64,000 nucleotides of DNA from GWC2-45-19 sp964358085. GTDB taxonomy: Bacteria; Patescibacteriota; Microgenomatia; CAZETR01; Amesbacteraceae. The position numbers and the translations under genes are program-made. The notes under the pieces are model-generated. The model did no database searches. It worked only from the letters and a program-made list of their open reading frames with translations, and was not told the DNA's origin. Below are positions 42,170-51,741 of this stretch, piece after piece (the first letter of the stretch is position 1; each line of letters begins with the position of its first letter). The DNA lies in assembly GCA_964358085.1 (NCBI GenBank), contig CAYHNU010000001.1, positions 1-64,000 on the forward strand, written 5' to 3'.

Positions 42170-43269
42170 AAATTCTTCAGCTTACATCTCATTACTATCC
42201 AAATCTGGGAGGGGTAGAGACTCATCTTCAAGACTTGGTCAAAGAATTAACAAAAAAGAAACATCAAGTATTCGTTCTGACTTATCGGCCATTATCTACT
42301 AATTCTTCATGGTCAATTTGGGAGAACTCCTCGTTCTTAAAAGTTTTTCGTATTCCATGGTTTCCCGGGCTATTTAATAAATTGTCCACCTATTCAGCTT
42401 TAGAATTTTTGTACTTGGTACCCGGGTTGTTTATTATTCTCCCATTTATATTAATTTTTTTTAAACCCCGGGTAATTCACTCTCATGGGCTGGTTGCCGG
42501 ATTTGTAGGAGCCTTTTGGGGAAAATTATTTGGCATCCATACGGTGATTTCTACCCACTCCATTTATCATTTTCCAAAGTCTGGGCTATACCGTGCCGTG
42601 TCTAAACATATCTTCTTGATGACGAACCAAACTTTGTGTTTGTCCAACCAATCGGTATCTGAAATAGTAAGCTTGGGTATACCAGCTAACCATGTTCATA
42701 GATTTACTTACTGGGTCGATTTAGACAAGTTCAAGCCAATGTCCAAATCCATCGCAAAGAAAAAATTGAAATGGAAAAGCAAATTCTGCGTATTGTTTGT
42801 GGGTAGGTTGGTAAAAGAGAAAGGAATCATGATATTAGACGAAGCGGCCAGTGCTCTGAAAAAACACGACATTTTAGTTTATGTGGCTGGAAGTGGACCA
42901 GAGTTTAGAAACATAAAAAATTGCATTCTTCTGGGGTCAGTTTCGCAAGAAAAGTTACCGATATATTACAATGCAGCCGATTTATTAATAGTTCCCTCTA
43001 TTCATGAGGAAGGATTTGGTCGGGTCATTCTCGAGTCATTGGCCTGTGGTACTCCAGTCGTAGCAGCCAATCGGGGAGCCATACCCGAAGCCATGGATAA
43101 TACAGTGGGAAAATTGATTGATATCACGCCAAAAAATATCGCCAAAACTATTAACGATCTTTATCAACATACCCAATTGCTTGCTAAGTTGGCGAAAAAG
43201 TCCCATTCTTTTGCTACTCGATTTTATTCTCCTGCCAATATTATTGAAATAACCTCTTCATATGAATAA
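42166..43269 (+). CDS. GT4-family glycosyltransferase
   Basis: 367 aa. N-terminal HYYPNLGGVETHLQDLVKEL near residue 7, RVIHSHGLVAGFVGAFWGKL near 104, and VISTHSIYHFP, the acceptor-side pattern of PimA/PimB-like enzymes. Donor domain: FCVLFVGRLVKEKGIMILDE near 206 and SIHEEGFGRVILESLACGTP near 280 with E-x7-E. Relatives act on phosphatidylinositol or polyprenyl-diphosphate acceptors; the acceptor here is not known. Overlaps the next gene by 8 bp. Confidence 0.87.
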   Translation: MKILQLTSHYYPNLGGVETHLQDLVKELTKKKHQVFVLTYRPLSTNSSWSIWENSSFLKVFRIPWFPGLFNKLSTYSALEFLYLVPGLFIILPFILIFFKPRVIHSHGLVAGFVGAFWGKLFGIHTVISTHSIYHFPKSGLYRAVSKHIFLMTNQTLCLSNQSVSEIVSLGIPANHVHRFTYWVDLDKFKPMSKSIAKKKLKWKSKFCVLFVGRLVKEKGIMILDEAASALKKHDILVYVAGSGPEFRNIKNCILLGSVSQEKLPIYYNAADLLIVPSIHEEGFGRVILESLACGTPVVAANRGAIPEAMDNTVGKLIDITPKNIAKTINDLYQHTQLLAKLAKKSHSFATRFYSPANIIEITSSYE

Positions 43270-44236
43270 ATATCCCAAGGTCAGTATAATTATTCCTCTG
43301 TATGTAATTTCAGATAGATTTTTTGAGGACCTTATCAAATTTAACAATCTCGATTATCCTAACTTTGAAATATTGATAGTCTGCGATCAAAAAGTTGCCC
43401 TGCCTCGATTCAAGAAGATCAAGGCCAGACTTATACTTACCGGTCAATCTAATACTGGTCCTGCCGAAAAAAGGGATATTGCCTTAAAGTATGCCAAAGG
43501 TGAATTTTGTGCTTTTATTGACGATGATGCGTATCCCCATCCCTTGTGGCTAAAAAACGCCGTCCCCAATTTTTTAGACACCTCCATAGTTGCCGTGGGA
43601 GGACCTGGAGTAACTCCTCCAGAGGATACTTATTGGGGACAGATGACCGGTTTGGTCTATGGGTCATTTTTTTGCAGTGGTTTTGCCCAGTATCGGTTTG
43701 TAAAAGGAAAAAGACAATACGTCAGAGACTACCCCGCCTATAACCTTTTAATCAGGAAAACTGCACTTCTCAAAGTTGGCGGATACGGAAATCATTTTTA
43801 TGGCGGAGAAGATACTTTTTTGTGTTTGAAACTGGTTAAGAAGGGGTTCAAGATCTTTTATGATCCTAATGTTTTGATCTTTCACCATCGCAGGCCCTTA
43901 TTTGTCAGTTACTTAAAACAAATAGCCAATGTGGGTAGACATAGGGGATATTTTGCCCGCGTTTTTCCCCAGACCTCCTTCACTTGGGAATACTTTATTC
44001 CTTCAATTCTAGCTATAAGCCTAATCGCTTTAATAGTGCTATCTCCATTTCAAACTTGGGCGCAACTTCTCTTGTTTACCTTACTTCCGTTCTTTTATTT
44101 ACTTGCTATATTGTCTGTAATTAATAAAACAAACATACTAGATGCTCTAATTGTCTCCACAGGCATAATTCTTACCCACATGGTCTATGGATTGAATTTT
44201 ATTCAAGGCTACCTTACCAAACAGTTACTGCGATAG
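43262..44236 (+). CDS. GT2-family glycosyltransferase with C-terminal membrane helices
   Basis: 324 aa. KVSIIIPLYVISDRFFEDLI at the N-terminus, ILIVCDQKVALPRF near 39, NTGPAEKRDIALKYAKGEF near 64, and AFIDDDAYPHPLWLKN near 84 with the DDD site. YGGEDTFLCLKLVKKGFKIF near 180 is the ED motif. Two or three C-terminal helices (about 245-310) anchor it. The layout resembles cellulose/hyaluronan-type processive GT2s, but no QxxRW is visible, so it is probably non-processive. Its 3' end overlaps the converging GT2 gene by 12 bp. Confidence 0.86.
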   Translation: MNKYPKVSIIIPLYVISDRFFEDLIKFNNLDYPNFEILIVCDQKVALPRFKKIKARLILTGQSNTGPAEKRDIALKYAKGEFCAFIDDDAYPHPLWLKNAVPNFLDTSIVAVGGPGVTPPEDTYWGQMTGLVYGSFFCSGFAQYRFVKGKRQYVRDYPAYNLLIRKTALLKVGGYGNHFYGGEDTFLCLKLVKKGFKIFYDPNVLIFHHRRPLFVSYLKQIANVGRHRGYFARVFPQTSFTWEYFIPSILAISLIALIVLSPFQTWAQLLLFTLLPFFYLLAILSVINKTNILDALIVSTGIILTHMVYGLNFIQGYLTKQLLR

Positions 44237-45259
44237 GCCTAAGACCTTCTTGATAATCTCTCGTCCCTTACTTCTACTTATAAATCCCCATAACAAAACG
44301 TCAGTTATAACCAAAGATACTACTGGTCTCCACATAAAAGCCCAGTCGGATTTGACAAATGATTCCCACAATCCTCTCACTAGTTCCGGAAAAAATAAAT
44401 TTGCATAGACAATCCAGTAAATAATCTTATCCAGGTCCTTCGGACTGTTAATATCAAACCAAGCATATTTTTTGTCGGTTGTAGAGAAATAATTACCATC
44501 CAAGTTTCTTAATCTTTTCTTGATTAAGTTCCTAAGGCTGGTTACATGATAATGTCTTAATTTTGCTTTCGGCACGTAAGCAAAATTGTGCCAACCGGCT
44601 GCTACCACTACCTCCAAAGCATCAAGATCATAAAAACCCGCTATTTTATCCACCTCTGTTTTCAATAGTTCCTTTTTCTTGTACATAATTCTTCCGCAGG
44701 GGGGAATCTTGCCCGGTTCGAACCAACATAGCTGATAGTTATCAAACTCAGCCACTACAGTATTGGCAATATCATTGGAAAAGAAACGATAAATTGGATC
44801 CCTCTGTAATGGGTCATGAGAAATAAATCGTAAAAGCGAATTGTCTATCTTTGGCAGGCAATCCAAGGCAAACTCTTTGGTAAAACTACCAACTATTTCC
44901 TGATCCTTAAGCATTGGCTCAATCATTAATTGAAAAAAGTTATCTACACATATTTCCATATCCGCGTCCATAAAATAAACAAATTCTCCTCTCGCCATTC
45001 TTAATCCAAGCCCTTTATTAAATTCGGTCCAATACGAGACTGGATGTTGATGTTTACTACGATCGATGTCTATAATTTCTGCTCCGAATTTCCGAGCTAA
45101 CCCATTGGATCCATCCGTCGATCCATCGTCCATCAACAAATACTCGATCCTTTCCCTTGGATAAGTCTGTTTAGCTAGGGATGTAAACAATCTCTGCAGA
45201 TTCTGTTCCTCGTTCAAGACTGGTATAATTATCGACAATAAAGGCTTAATAGAACTCAT
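44225..45259 (-). CDS. GT2-family glycosyltransferase with membrane tail
   Basis: 344 aa from the ATG at 45259, 8 nt after a TATAAA box. KPLLSIIIPVLNEEQNLQRL at the N-terminus, LLMDDGSTDGSNGLARKFG near 40, and VYFMDADMEICVDNFFQLM near 93 with DAD. GFYDLDALEVVVAAGWHNFA near 212 takes the place of the ED motif. The C-terminus is hydrophobic. Similar in length and layout to the gene at 29409. It is a single-gene unit facing the methyltransferase operon at 45298. Confidence 0.86.
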   Translation of the reverse strand: MSSIKPLLSIIIPVLNEEQNLQRLFTSLAKQTYPRERIEYLLMDDGSTDGSNGLARKFGAEIIDIDRSKHQHPVSYWTEFNKGLGLRMARGEFVYFMDADMEICVDNFFQLMIEPMLKDQEIVGSFTKEFALDCLPKIDNSLLRFISHDPLQRDPIYRFFSNDIANTVVAEFDNYQLCWFEPGKIPPCGRIMYKKKELLKTEVDKIAGFYDLDALEVVVAAGWHNFAYVPKAKLRHYHVTSLRNLIKKRLRNLDGNYFSTTDKKYAWFDINSPKDLDKIIYWIVYANLFFPELVRGLWESFVKSDWAFMWRPVVSLVITDVLLWGFISRSKGREIIKKVLGLSQ

Positions 45260-45297
45260 GTTGTTAATTTATACTCGTATCAATTATATCCTACAAT
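45260..45297. promoter_or_regulatory. Divergent promoters, leaderless
   Basis: Minus strand: TTGTAG (45296-45291), 17-bp spacer, TATAAA (45273-45268), 8 nt to the ATG at 45259. Plus strand: TTGTTA (45261-45266), 17-bp spacer, TTATAT (45284-45289), 8 nt to the ATG at 45298. Arrangement and spacing mirror the pair at 15487-15528. Confidence 0.72.
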
Positions 45298-45978
45298 ATG
45301 GATAAGAAGGATTTTTTAGGGATTACCTCCGTACCTATTGATGAATATCTAAAGCATGACTACTATCAAAAAATAATCGAATATATACGGGGAAAAAAGC
45401 TTCTGGATGTGGGCTGTATCGATGACGGTCAAGACGATGTAAACAAGGTTAGACTTTGGAATCATTGGCTATTGTTTAAGGTAAGCAAAAGTATAACTGG
45501 CATTGACGTGCGGGTTGGTCCCATCAAGCAATTGAAGCAAATAGGGTTTAATGTTGTCAGGATGGATGCTCAAAATATGAGGTTCAAAGACAAATTTGAA
45601 GTGATTTTTGCGGGCGAATTGATCGAGCACCTACCCAACCCAGGGCTATTCCTGCGCAGTGCAGCCAACTTGCTAGACAAGAATGGGTTGATAATATTAT
45701 CTACACCCAACCCCTTTTCCCTAAACAGAATAGTGAGAGTATTCCAATCTCTGACCAATGAGCCCGCCGTAAATCCTGATCATACTATGTACTTATCACC
45801 CCAAAACATTCGGACTTTGGCAAAAAAATGCGATTTGGCCGTAATAAGAATTGATTACGCCCACTTTCCATTTACGCGCAACAATCTATTAATTATTTTA
45901 AACAAAATCGGCTGCAAACTTATTGGCGACAGGTTCAAAGAACAAATGTTAGTTTTTATCCAAAAAAGTTATAGATGA
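45298..45978 (+). CDS. SAM-dependent methyltransferase, variant motif I
   Basis: 226 aa. The SAM site reads LLDVGCIDDGQDDV near 36, where classical enzymes have GCGxG; the acidic contact is ITGIDVRVGPIKQL near 66, and EVIFAGELIEHLPNPGLFLR near 100 with NGLIILSTPNPFSLNRIV is the Methyltransf_23 pattern. Changed glycine positions are tolerated in this group, so it is probably active. Start fixed by the -10 box 8 nt upstream. ATGA-coupled to a second methyltransferase. Confidence 0.8.
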   Translation: MDKKDFLGITSVPIDEYLKHDYYQKIIEYIRGKKLLDVGCIDDGQDDVNKVRLWNHWLLFKVSKSITGIDVRVGPIKQLKQIGFNVVRMDAQNMRFKDKFEVIFAGELIEHLPNPGLFLRSAANLLDKNGLIILSTPNPFSLNRIVRVFQSLTNEPAVNPDHTMYLSPQNIRTLAKKCDLAVIRIDYAHFPFTRNNLLIILNKIGCKLIGDRFKEQMLVFIQKSYR

Positions 45979-46739
45979 ACCCGTTTACAAAGACTCCGTT
46001 TTATCACTATTTTTTAGCTTTTGACTTAATTTCTAATCCAACAGCTAAAGTGTTAGACTTCGGCTGCGGCAGCGGCCAGTTCCTAGGAAAGTTACACGCG
46101 AAGGTCAAAAATGTATACGGTTACGACGTGGACCCGGAAAAAATTAACTTAGCACAACATCTCCATCCCCATGTCAAATTTAAATTAGGTAGAGTTGGTG
46201 CGCCTTTACCATATCCAGATGCAACATTTGATGTTGTCAACATGTTTCATATCTTAGAACATGTATCCTCGGAAACAATGGCCATATTAGAAACCCATAG
46301 GCTGCTTAAAAAAAATGGCCTTCTTTTTCTAGCTTCACCTTATCAGGGACTTTTTTCTTGGGCAGATGCGGCGAACCTTCGATACCGCTTTCCCAACCTT
46401 CACAAATGGTTTTTTATTACTTTTTTGGGAAAATATGAATATGAAAGACGATTTGTTAGTCGTCGTTCAATTGGAATGTATGGCGACTGTACAGATAATC
46501 GAAACTGGCACAAGCACTACACCGAAGGAGAATTGCGCCAACTACTTGGAAATAAATTTACCATTACTGAAGTTCATAAGTTTTCGCTCTTTTATCCATT
46601 CCTGCTTATTCCCTACAACTTAATCAACTATTTTTTTAAACCCAAATTCAACTCCATTCTTTGGCTGATTCACTTGGACAACTTAATTAATGCCGGAGGA
46701 TGGTCTTACAATTTCCTAATTGTAGCCAGAAAAAAATGA
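45975..46739 (+). CDS. SAM-dependent methyltransferase (class I)
   Basis: 254 aa. AKVLDFGCGSGQFLGKLHAK near 23 (motif I intact), VYGYDVDPEKINLAQ near 46, VNMFHILEHVSSETMAILET near 87, and NGLLFLASPYQGLFSW. The second of two adjacent methyltransferases; the pair may act at two positions of one sugar or in turn on successive residues. ATGA-coupled on both sides; the following gene is an AftD-like GT-C. Confidence 0.84.
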   Translation: MNPFTKTPFYHYFLAFDLISNPTAKVLDFGCGSGQFLGKLHAKVKNVYGYDVDPEKINLAQHLHPHVKFKLGRVGAPLPYPDATFDVVNMFHILEHVSSETMAILETHRLLKKNGLLFLASPYQGLFSWADAANLRYRFPNLHKWFFITFLGKYEYERRFVSRRSIGMYGDCTDNRNWHKHYTEGELRQLLGNKFTITEVHKFSLFYPFLLIPYNLINYFFKPKFNSILWLIHLDNLINAGGWSYNFLIVARKK

Positions 46740-48727
46740 AATGGTTTCTCACTAGCATTGTTCTATCCTTAAGTTTAGTAGCCATTTGGATGGGGCCCAA
46801 AAAGATGTTGGCTCATGCGGAAGAAGGTCTGCCATTTTATAATCCCTCACGCACTTTCCAAATATACAAGTATATCTGGCAAGACTCGAATTTGGGATTC
46901 ATTAACCCCTTCTTAACTTCCAGGCTCACGCTTTACGGGTTCTCTGCCTGGCTTAATTCATTTGAGATCCCTAGCCAGGAGTTGTTTTTCTTTATATTAA
47001 TTTTAACCCCCCTTGTCGTTATTCCTCCTCTATCCCAAACTCTCTTTCCCACCTTAAATGGCTCGGTTGGAAAATTTGCCGCTCTTTTTTATGTTTTTAA
47101 CCTATTTGTCCTAACTCAAGTCTGGCACCGCTTCATCTACCCGCTGATTTTCCTGTGGTCATATCTCCCTTTGTTTCTTCTACTCTGGCTTAAATGGTTG
47201 GAAACAAGAGAAAAGAAGTATTTATTTTATTTCATATTATCCAATTTCATTTTTTCAGATGTTTACGGATTAACCTCTTCCATCTTTGCTCTCTGGATAC
47301 CGGCTGGAATTCTCTGGTTCAAGAACAGGCGAATCATTCCGGCCGTGGTAGCAATATTTCTCTGGTTAGTGACAACCGTTTGGTGGTGGTACCCATTAGT
47401 TGCCATAAAAGATAATCGCTTTAATAAATTTTTAAACCCGGCTCAAAATTTAATCTCACTTGTAGATGTCAGTAAATACTATCTTAATTCCGACATTTTA
47501 TTATTAAAGCAAAAATATTATTTTTCTCCCCAAACCATCTGGTTCAACTTTTTTTCCCGCCTACCCATAAATTATCTTAGCTGGATTTTTCCCATCTTAC
47601 TTGCAATTGGTTCAGTTTGGGCTATCAAATCCAGATCAGGCAGACTATTAATTATTTGGCTTGTAATTGGTTGGTTTTTTATCAAAGGAGCCAATCCTCC
47701 TTGGGGTACCCAATTTTACGAATGGTTGTTTAAGACCTTTCCCTTCACCATGGTCGTACGCAATCCCTACGAGAAACTTGGAGTGATTTTTCTTCTCCCT
47801 TATTGTCTGCTCATGGCTTTCGGTCTTTCCCGCATTCCACTCCGCTTCGGTAAGATACTTGTGATTTTTCTTGTCGGTTTTGTTTTACTGCGCCCCATGT
47901 GGACAGGCCAGGTTTTTTCCGGCTACCAAGTCCAAGTGCCTTCTTCATATAGTTTAGCAAATAGTTATCTTAACTCCGGTAGCAATTTACGTCTTTTGCA
48001 ACTACCCTTTTTGCACGGAGCCGGGACCCAATACACCTGGGGTTATGGCGGCGAAGAACCGTCCAACTTCTTCTTTGATCGTCCATCCCTCTCTGGCACT
48101 TACTTTTCTCCCACCGATCCCTACTTATTTCTTTACAAATACATGCGTTCTCCCAAGACTTACCGCCTGCTCCAGCTCCTTGCTGTAGACACCATAGTTC
48201 TTCACAAAGATACTTTACCGGGACCAGCTTATCAGGAAAACTATGCTGGCTCTCGGGCCCTGCTTAGCCAAATGGAGCATATAAGTCTTGCTAAAACATT
48301 CCCCGATCTAGATATTTACCAATTAAATCCCAATTTGCCAATTGGCTGGGGATATTTATCAAATCGGACGTTTTCCATCCCATCTCTTTCAGACGGCTTT
48401 GATTTGGTAGTCAACAACGATTTGTTTAAACTCCATAGCGACTCGTTTGTGCTTTCACCCCAAAACCCAAAGAATCTTGGCGATAGCTTACCAAACTACA
48501 CCATTACCAAGTTGTCACCAATTCGATACCTTTACCGCATCAAGCAAGCCACCTCCCCTTATATACTTATTTTGTCCCAAAATTTTAATCTCGGCTGGAC
48601 GGCCGCCATAGATAAAAAAGAACTAGAAAATCATTTCCCAATTAATGGGTACGCCAATGGTTGGCTAGTTGATAAACCTGATGACTATGTTATTGATGTA
48701 AGTTTTAAAGCCTGGCCATGGGATTAA
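46736..48727 (+). CDS. AftD-like giant GT-C (DUF3367-type), 663 aa
   Basis: 663 aa from the ATG at 46736 (ATGA). The first outer loop carries AHAEEGLPFYNPSRTF (acidic pair), a central loop has FTMVVRNPYEKLGVIF, and the C-terminal outer region ends with LGWTAAID and FPINGYANGWLV. These three blocks recur in the genes at 57443 and 59661 and fit the arabinofuranosyltransferase AftD/DUF3367 group. About twelve hydrophobic segments, then a 250-residue soluble outer region, likely beta-rich. It probably transfers a polyprenyl-linked pentose or hexose. Confidence 0.75.
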   Translation: MKWFLTSIVLSLSLVAIWMGPKKMLAHAEEGLPFYNPSRTFQIYKYIWQDSNLGFINPFLTSRLTLYGFSAWLNSFEIPSQELFFFILILTPLVVIPPLSQTLFPTLNGSVGKFAALFYVFNLFVLTQVWHRFIYPLIFLWSYLPLFLLLWLKWLETREKKYLFYFILSNFIFSDVYGLTSSIFALWIPAGILWFKNRRIIPAVVAIFLWLVTTVWWWYPLVAIKDNRFNKFLNPAQNLISLVDVSKYYLNSDILLLKQKYYFSPQTIWFNFFSRLPINYLSWIFPILLAIGSVWAIKSRSGRLLIIWLVIGWFFIKGANPPWGTQFYEWLFKTFPFTMVVRNPYEKLGVIFLLPYCLLMAFGLSRIPLRFGKILVIFLVGFVLLRPMWTGQVFSGYQVQVPSSYSLANSYLNSGSNLRLLQLPFLHGAGTQYTWGYGGEEPSNFFFDRPSLSGTYFSPTDPYLFLYKYMRSPKTYRLLQLLAVDTIVLHKDTLPGPAYQENYAGSRALLSQMEHISLAKTFPDLDIYQLNPNLPIGWGYLSNRTFSIPSLSDGFDLVVNNDLFKLHSDSFVLSPQNPKNLGDSLPNYTITKLSPIRYLYRIKQATSPYILILSQNFNLGWTAAIDKKELENHFPINGYANGWLVDKPDDYVIDVSFKAWPWD

Positions 48728-49464
48728 AAACAAAAAAATTTAAAAATTGGATCATATCATATCTAAATGAAGCTGAATTAGACGAAATGTTAAAAGAACT
48801 TTATGAAAAGAAATACTACGATTGGCAAAGTTCAAAAAGTGATCCTGTAATTTTCGATGTAGGCGCATTGATTGGAGAAACAGTTCTATATTTTAAAGAG
48901 TTATATCCCAAGGCTCGAATCACTGCCTTTGAGCCCAGTCCTCGTAGTTTTAAACTGCTCGAAAGAAACGTTTCTCAAAATCACCTTTCTAATGTCCGTT
49001 TAATTAATGTCGCGGTGGCAAAAAATAACGGGAAAATGAATTTTTATATCAGTAAATCTGAAAATAATCCCTGGGGGAGGGGAGATTCGTTGAAAGAAAA
49101 CAGATTCAATAACAAGAAAAAATCTAAAGTAATTAAGGTTTCAACAGTGAAGCTGTCCGATTATATAAAAGAGAAAATAGACTTGCTTAAACTTGACATC
49201 GAAGGAGCCGAGACTGAAGTTATTCAAGAAATTGAACCAAGGCTAAAACATGTTAAACAAATAATTTTAGAATTTCATGCCAGCGTTTATAATCCTGAAA
49301 ATAGTTTACCTAAAATCATGGAAATTTTGAAAAAACATGGATTTAAGACTAAAATCTATCTTAGCCGTTGGTTATTGCCGAATTTTGCTGCCAGTTCAAT
49401 ACTAATATTTTTATCAATCCTTAAAATAGATGAATATTGGCTTCGTATCTATGCAAAGCATTAA
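48718..49464 (+). CDS. FkbM-family SAM methyltransferase
   Basis: 248 aa. Motif I VIFDVGALIGETVLYFKELY near 43, ITAFEPSPRSFKLLERNV near 68 and LLKLDIEGAETEVIQEI near 157 fit the FkbM family. Overlaps the AftD-like gene by 10 bp and the GmhA gene by 14 bp. In context it probably methylates a sugar of the heptose-containing glycan (inference). Confidence 0.85.
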   Translation: MGLKTKKFKNWIISYLNEAELDEMLKELYEKKYYDWQSSKSDPVIFDVGALIGETVLYFKELYPKARITAFEPSPRSFKLLERNVSQNHLSNVRLINVAVAKNNGKMNFYISKSENNPWGRGDSLKENRFNNKKKSKVIKVSTVKLSDYIKEKIDLLKLDIEGAETEVIQEIEPRLKHVKQIILEFHASVYNPENSLPKIMEILKKHGFKTKIYLSRWLLPNFAASSILIFLSILKIDEYWLRIYAKH

Positions 49465-50023
49465 TGAACATTTTATTTCGTCGGGTAAGTTGATCAAGCA
49501 ATCACTATCCAAGTTACGCGACCCCATCAGTCAAGCAGCCAAGTTAATCTCTAAAACTTTTAACTCCGGAGGAAAACTTTTGATTTGTGGTAATGGGGGA
49601 AGTGCGGCCGATTCTCAACATTTTGCAGCTGAACTGGTAGGGCACTATTTGACGGAACGAAAACCATTAGCGGCCATAGCCCTTACCACCAACACTTCTT
49701 CGTTAACAGCAATAGGAAACGATTACGGATTTGATAAAGTTTTTTCTCGCCAAGTTGAGGCATACGCAACAAAAGGCGATGTGCTTTTTTGTATTAGTAC
49801 CAGCGGTAACTCCGCAAATGTAATTGCCGCCGCCAAAACTGCTAAATCATTACAAGTCAAAACAATTGGTCTGACAGGCAACAAGGGAGGTAAGCTAAAA
49901 TCCCATTGCGACATTAATCTCATTGTTCCATCAAACCATACTCCCTTTATTCAGGAAATTCATCTCGTTACTATACACATAATCTGCGATCTGGTAGAAT
50001 CAGGTCTTCTTTCTTCGATATGA
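49451..50023 (+). CDS. gmhA: Sedoheptulose 7-phosphate isomerase
   Basis: 190 aa from the ATG at 49451 (MQSINEHFISSG); an ATG seven codons earlier is the alternative. The SIS-domain family converts sedoheptulose 7-phosphate to D-glycero-D-manno-heptose 7-phosphate. LLICGNGGSAADSQHFAAEL near 44 is the GmhA signature (substrate loop, His and Glu of the zinc site). TTNTSSLTAIGNDYGFDKVF, CISTSGNSANVI near 114 and FIQEIHLVTIHIICDLVE near 168 (Gln and His ligands) are all present. Normal length (about 190-200). ATGA-coupled to the fused kinase/guanylyltransferase that acts two steps later. Confidence 0.93.
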   Translation: MQSINEHFISSGKLIKQSLSKLRDPISQAAKLISKTFNSGGKLLICGNGGSAADSQHFAAELVGHYLTERKPLAAIALTTNTSSLTAIGNDYGFDKVFSRQVEAYATKGDVLFCISTSGNSANVIAAAKTAKSLQVKTIGLTGNKGGKLKSHCDINLIVPSNHTPFIQEIHLVTIHIICDLVESGLLSSI

Positions 50024-51741
50024 AAGTCGTAATCTTATGTGAAGGCTTTGGCACTAGGCTGTCGTCAATAGTTTCCGATAGACCCAAACCTTTAGCCCCG
50101 ATTGCGGGAAAACCTTTCATAGAACACGTCATAAAATGGCTTTGTAGGTACGGTTACAAAGACATAATTTTCTGTGTTAGCTATAAGGCTGACCAAATTA
50201 TAAAATTTGTGGGAGATGGTAAGAAATTCGGTATCAAGGCAACATATTCCAGAAGATCCCAACCTTCGGGAACAGGTGGGGCTATCAAGTTTGCCAGTCA
50301 ACTCTTAAATGGCAAAGATGAAAGAGTATTGGTACTTAATGGAGACACTTTATTTGACATTAACTTAAATAAATTTGTTGAATTTCATGATAAAAATAAA
50401 TCGTTTGCAACTATCGCCCTTAGTCACGTTTTGGATGTGCATCAATACGGGGAAGTCAGTATCGATTCCGGCTATCAACTAACCAAATTCAGCGAAAAAA
50501 ACCCAGAAAGCCTATTAAATCCCCATGCCGGATTGGTTAATGGTGGTGTCTATCTGCTCAGCCGGGAAGCCTTAAATATATTAAGCAATCTCCAGCCCCC
50601 TTTCTCGATAGAGAAAGACTTTTTCTCTGTTCAGGTTAACACCCAAAAGATCTTCGGATACGTTTCAGACATAACCCATTACGATATGGGGACACCGTCT
50701 GGTTATCGCAAAACTGACAGAATTTTAAGCGGACAGGAAGAAATCATTATTCGCAGCCGGGCTCCGTTAAGAATTTCTTTTGGAGGGGGAGGCACTGATG
50801 TGCCGCCTTTCGATCAAAAATATGGCGGCTGTGTGCTTAATTGCACGATCAATAAGTATGTTTATGGTTTACTGAAGCTTCGTGACGACAAAAAAATAAG
50901 ATTGGTTTCTTCAGACTATCGTTTGTCGGTTGTATACAGTGACATTAAGCACTTGGAATTTGATGGACACCTGGACCTCATAAAAGGAATAATCAAGAGG
51001 GTAGATGTCAATTATGGATTTGAACTTGAAATCAGATCGGATGTCCCACCCAATAGCGGGATGGGATCAAGCGCCAGCGTTTGTGTAGCCGTTATAGGTC
51101 TGTTTAACCATTTATTAGTTGAAAGCAAAATGACTAAATCTCAAATCGCTGAACTTGCATACAAAGTAGAAGTGGAAGATCTCAAAAACCATGGAGGAAG
51201 ACAGGATCAATACGCTTCGGTATATGGGGGGCTTAATCTTTTTGAATTCAGAGGAGGCGATTTTGTCAAAGTTAGCCCTTTAAACCCAAAGAGAGAGATC
51301 TTTCTCGAGTTAGAAAGGAACACTGTATTAGTCTACACGGGGAAAAGAGGAATTTCCGGATTACAACATGACAATAATGAAATTTCTCTACGCAAAAGAA
51401 CCGAATATTTACAGGCAATAAAAATTTTAGGATATGAATCATTTGATTCTTTAATGAGGGGGGATATAAATCGGTTCGGAAATATACTTGAGGAAACTTG
51501 GGAGTTAAAGAAAAAAGCATTCCCTCAATCAAGCAACAAGTATATTGATTCTTTGTATTTAGCTGCAAAAAAAGCCGGCGCCATTGGAGGGAGAGTAGCC
51601 GGTGCGGGGGGCGGGGGACATATGGTCTTTTATTGCCGTCCCGGGACTGAGCATAAGGTGACTAAAGTGTTACAAGCCATGGGTACCAAGTCAGTAGATT
51701 TTAGTTTTGATTACCAAGGATTAGAAACATGGGAAGTTTGA
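50020..51741 (+). CDS. hddC-hddA: Fused HddC-HddA: heptose-1-P guanylyltransferase plus heptose-7-P 1-kinase
   Basis: 573 aa in two domains. Residues 1-235: nucleotidyltransferase with MKVVILCEGFGTRLSSIVSD, PKPLAPIAGKPFIEHVI, VLVLNGDTLFDI near 104 and GTPSGYRKTDRIL near 226, as in GDP-heptose pyrophosphorylase HddC. The usual LAGGxGTRL is LCEGFGTRL here. Residues 243-573: GHMP kinase with RSRAPLRISFGGGGTDVPPF near 246, PPNSGMGSSASVCVAVIGL near 345 (ATP loop) and GGRVAGAGGGGHMVFY near 525, as in HddA. Kinase and guanylyltransferase are normally separate. The phosphatase GmhB needed between them is not in the window. The product would be GDP-D-glycero-alpha-D-manno-heptose. Confidence 0.9.
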   Translation: MKVVILCEGFGTRLSSIVSDRPKPLAPIAGKPFIEHVIKWLCRYGYKDIIFCVSYKADQIIKFVGDGKKFGIKATYSRRSQPSGTGGAIKFASQLLNGKDERVLVLNGDTLFDINLNKFVEFHDKNKSFATIALSHVLDVHQYGEVSIDSGYQLTKFSEKNPESLLNPHAGLVNGGVYLLSREALNILSNLQPPFSIEKDFFSVQVNTQKIFGYVSDITHYDMGTPSGYRKTDRILSGQEEIIIRSRAPLRISFGGGGTDVPPFDQKYGGCVLNCTINKYVYGLLKLRDDKKIRLVSSDYRLSVVYSDIKHLEFDGHLDLIKGIIKRVDVNYGFELEIRSDVPPNSGMGSSASVCVAVIGLFNHLLVESKMTKSQIAELAYKVEVEDLKNHGGRQDQYASVYGGLNLFEFRGGDFVKVSPLNPKREIFLELERNTVLVYTGKRGISGLQHDNNEISLRKRTEYLQAIKILGYESFDSLMRGDINRFGNILEETWELKKKAFPQSSNKYIDSLYLAAKKAGAIGGRVAGAGGGGHMVFYCRPGTEHKVTKVLQAMGTKSVDFSFDYQGLETWEV

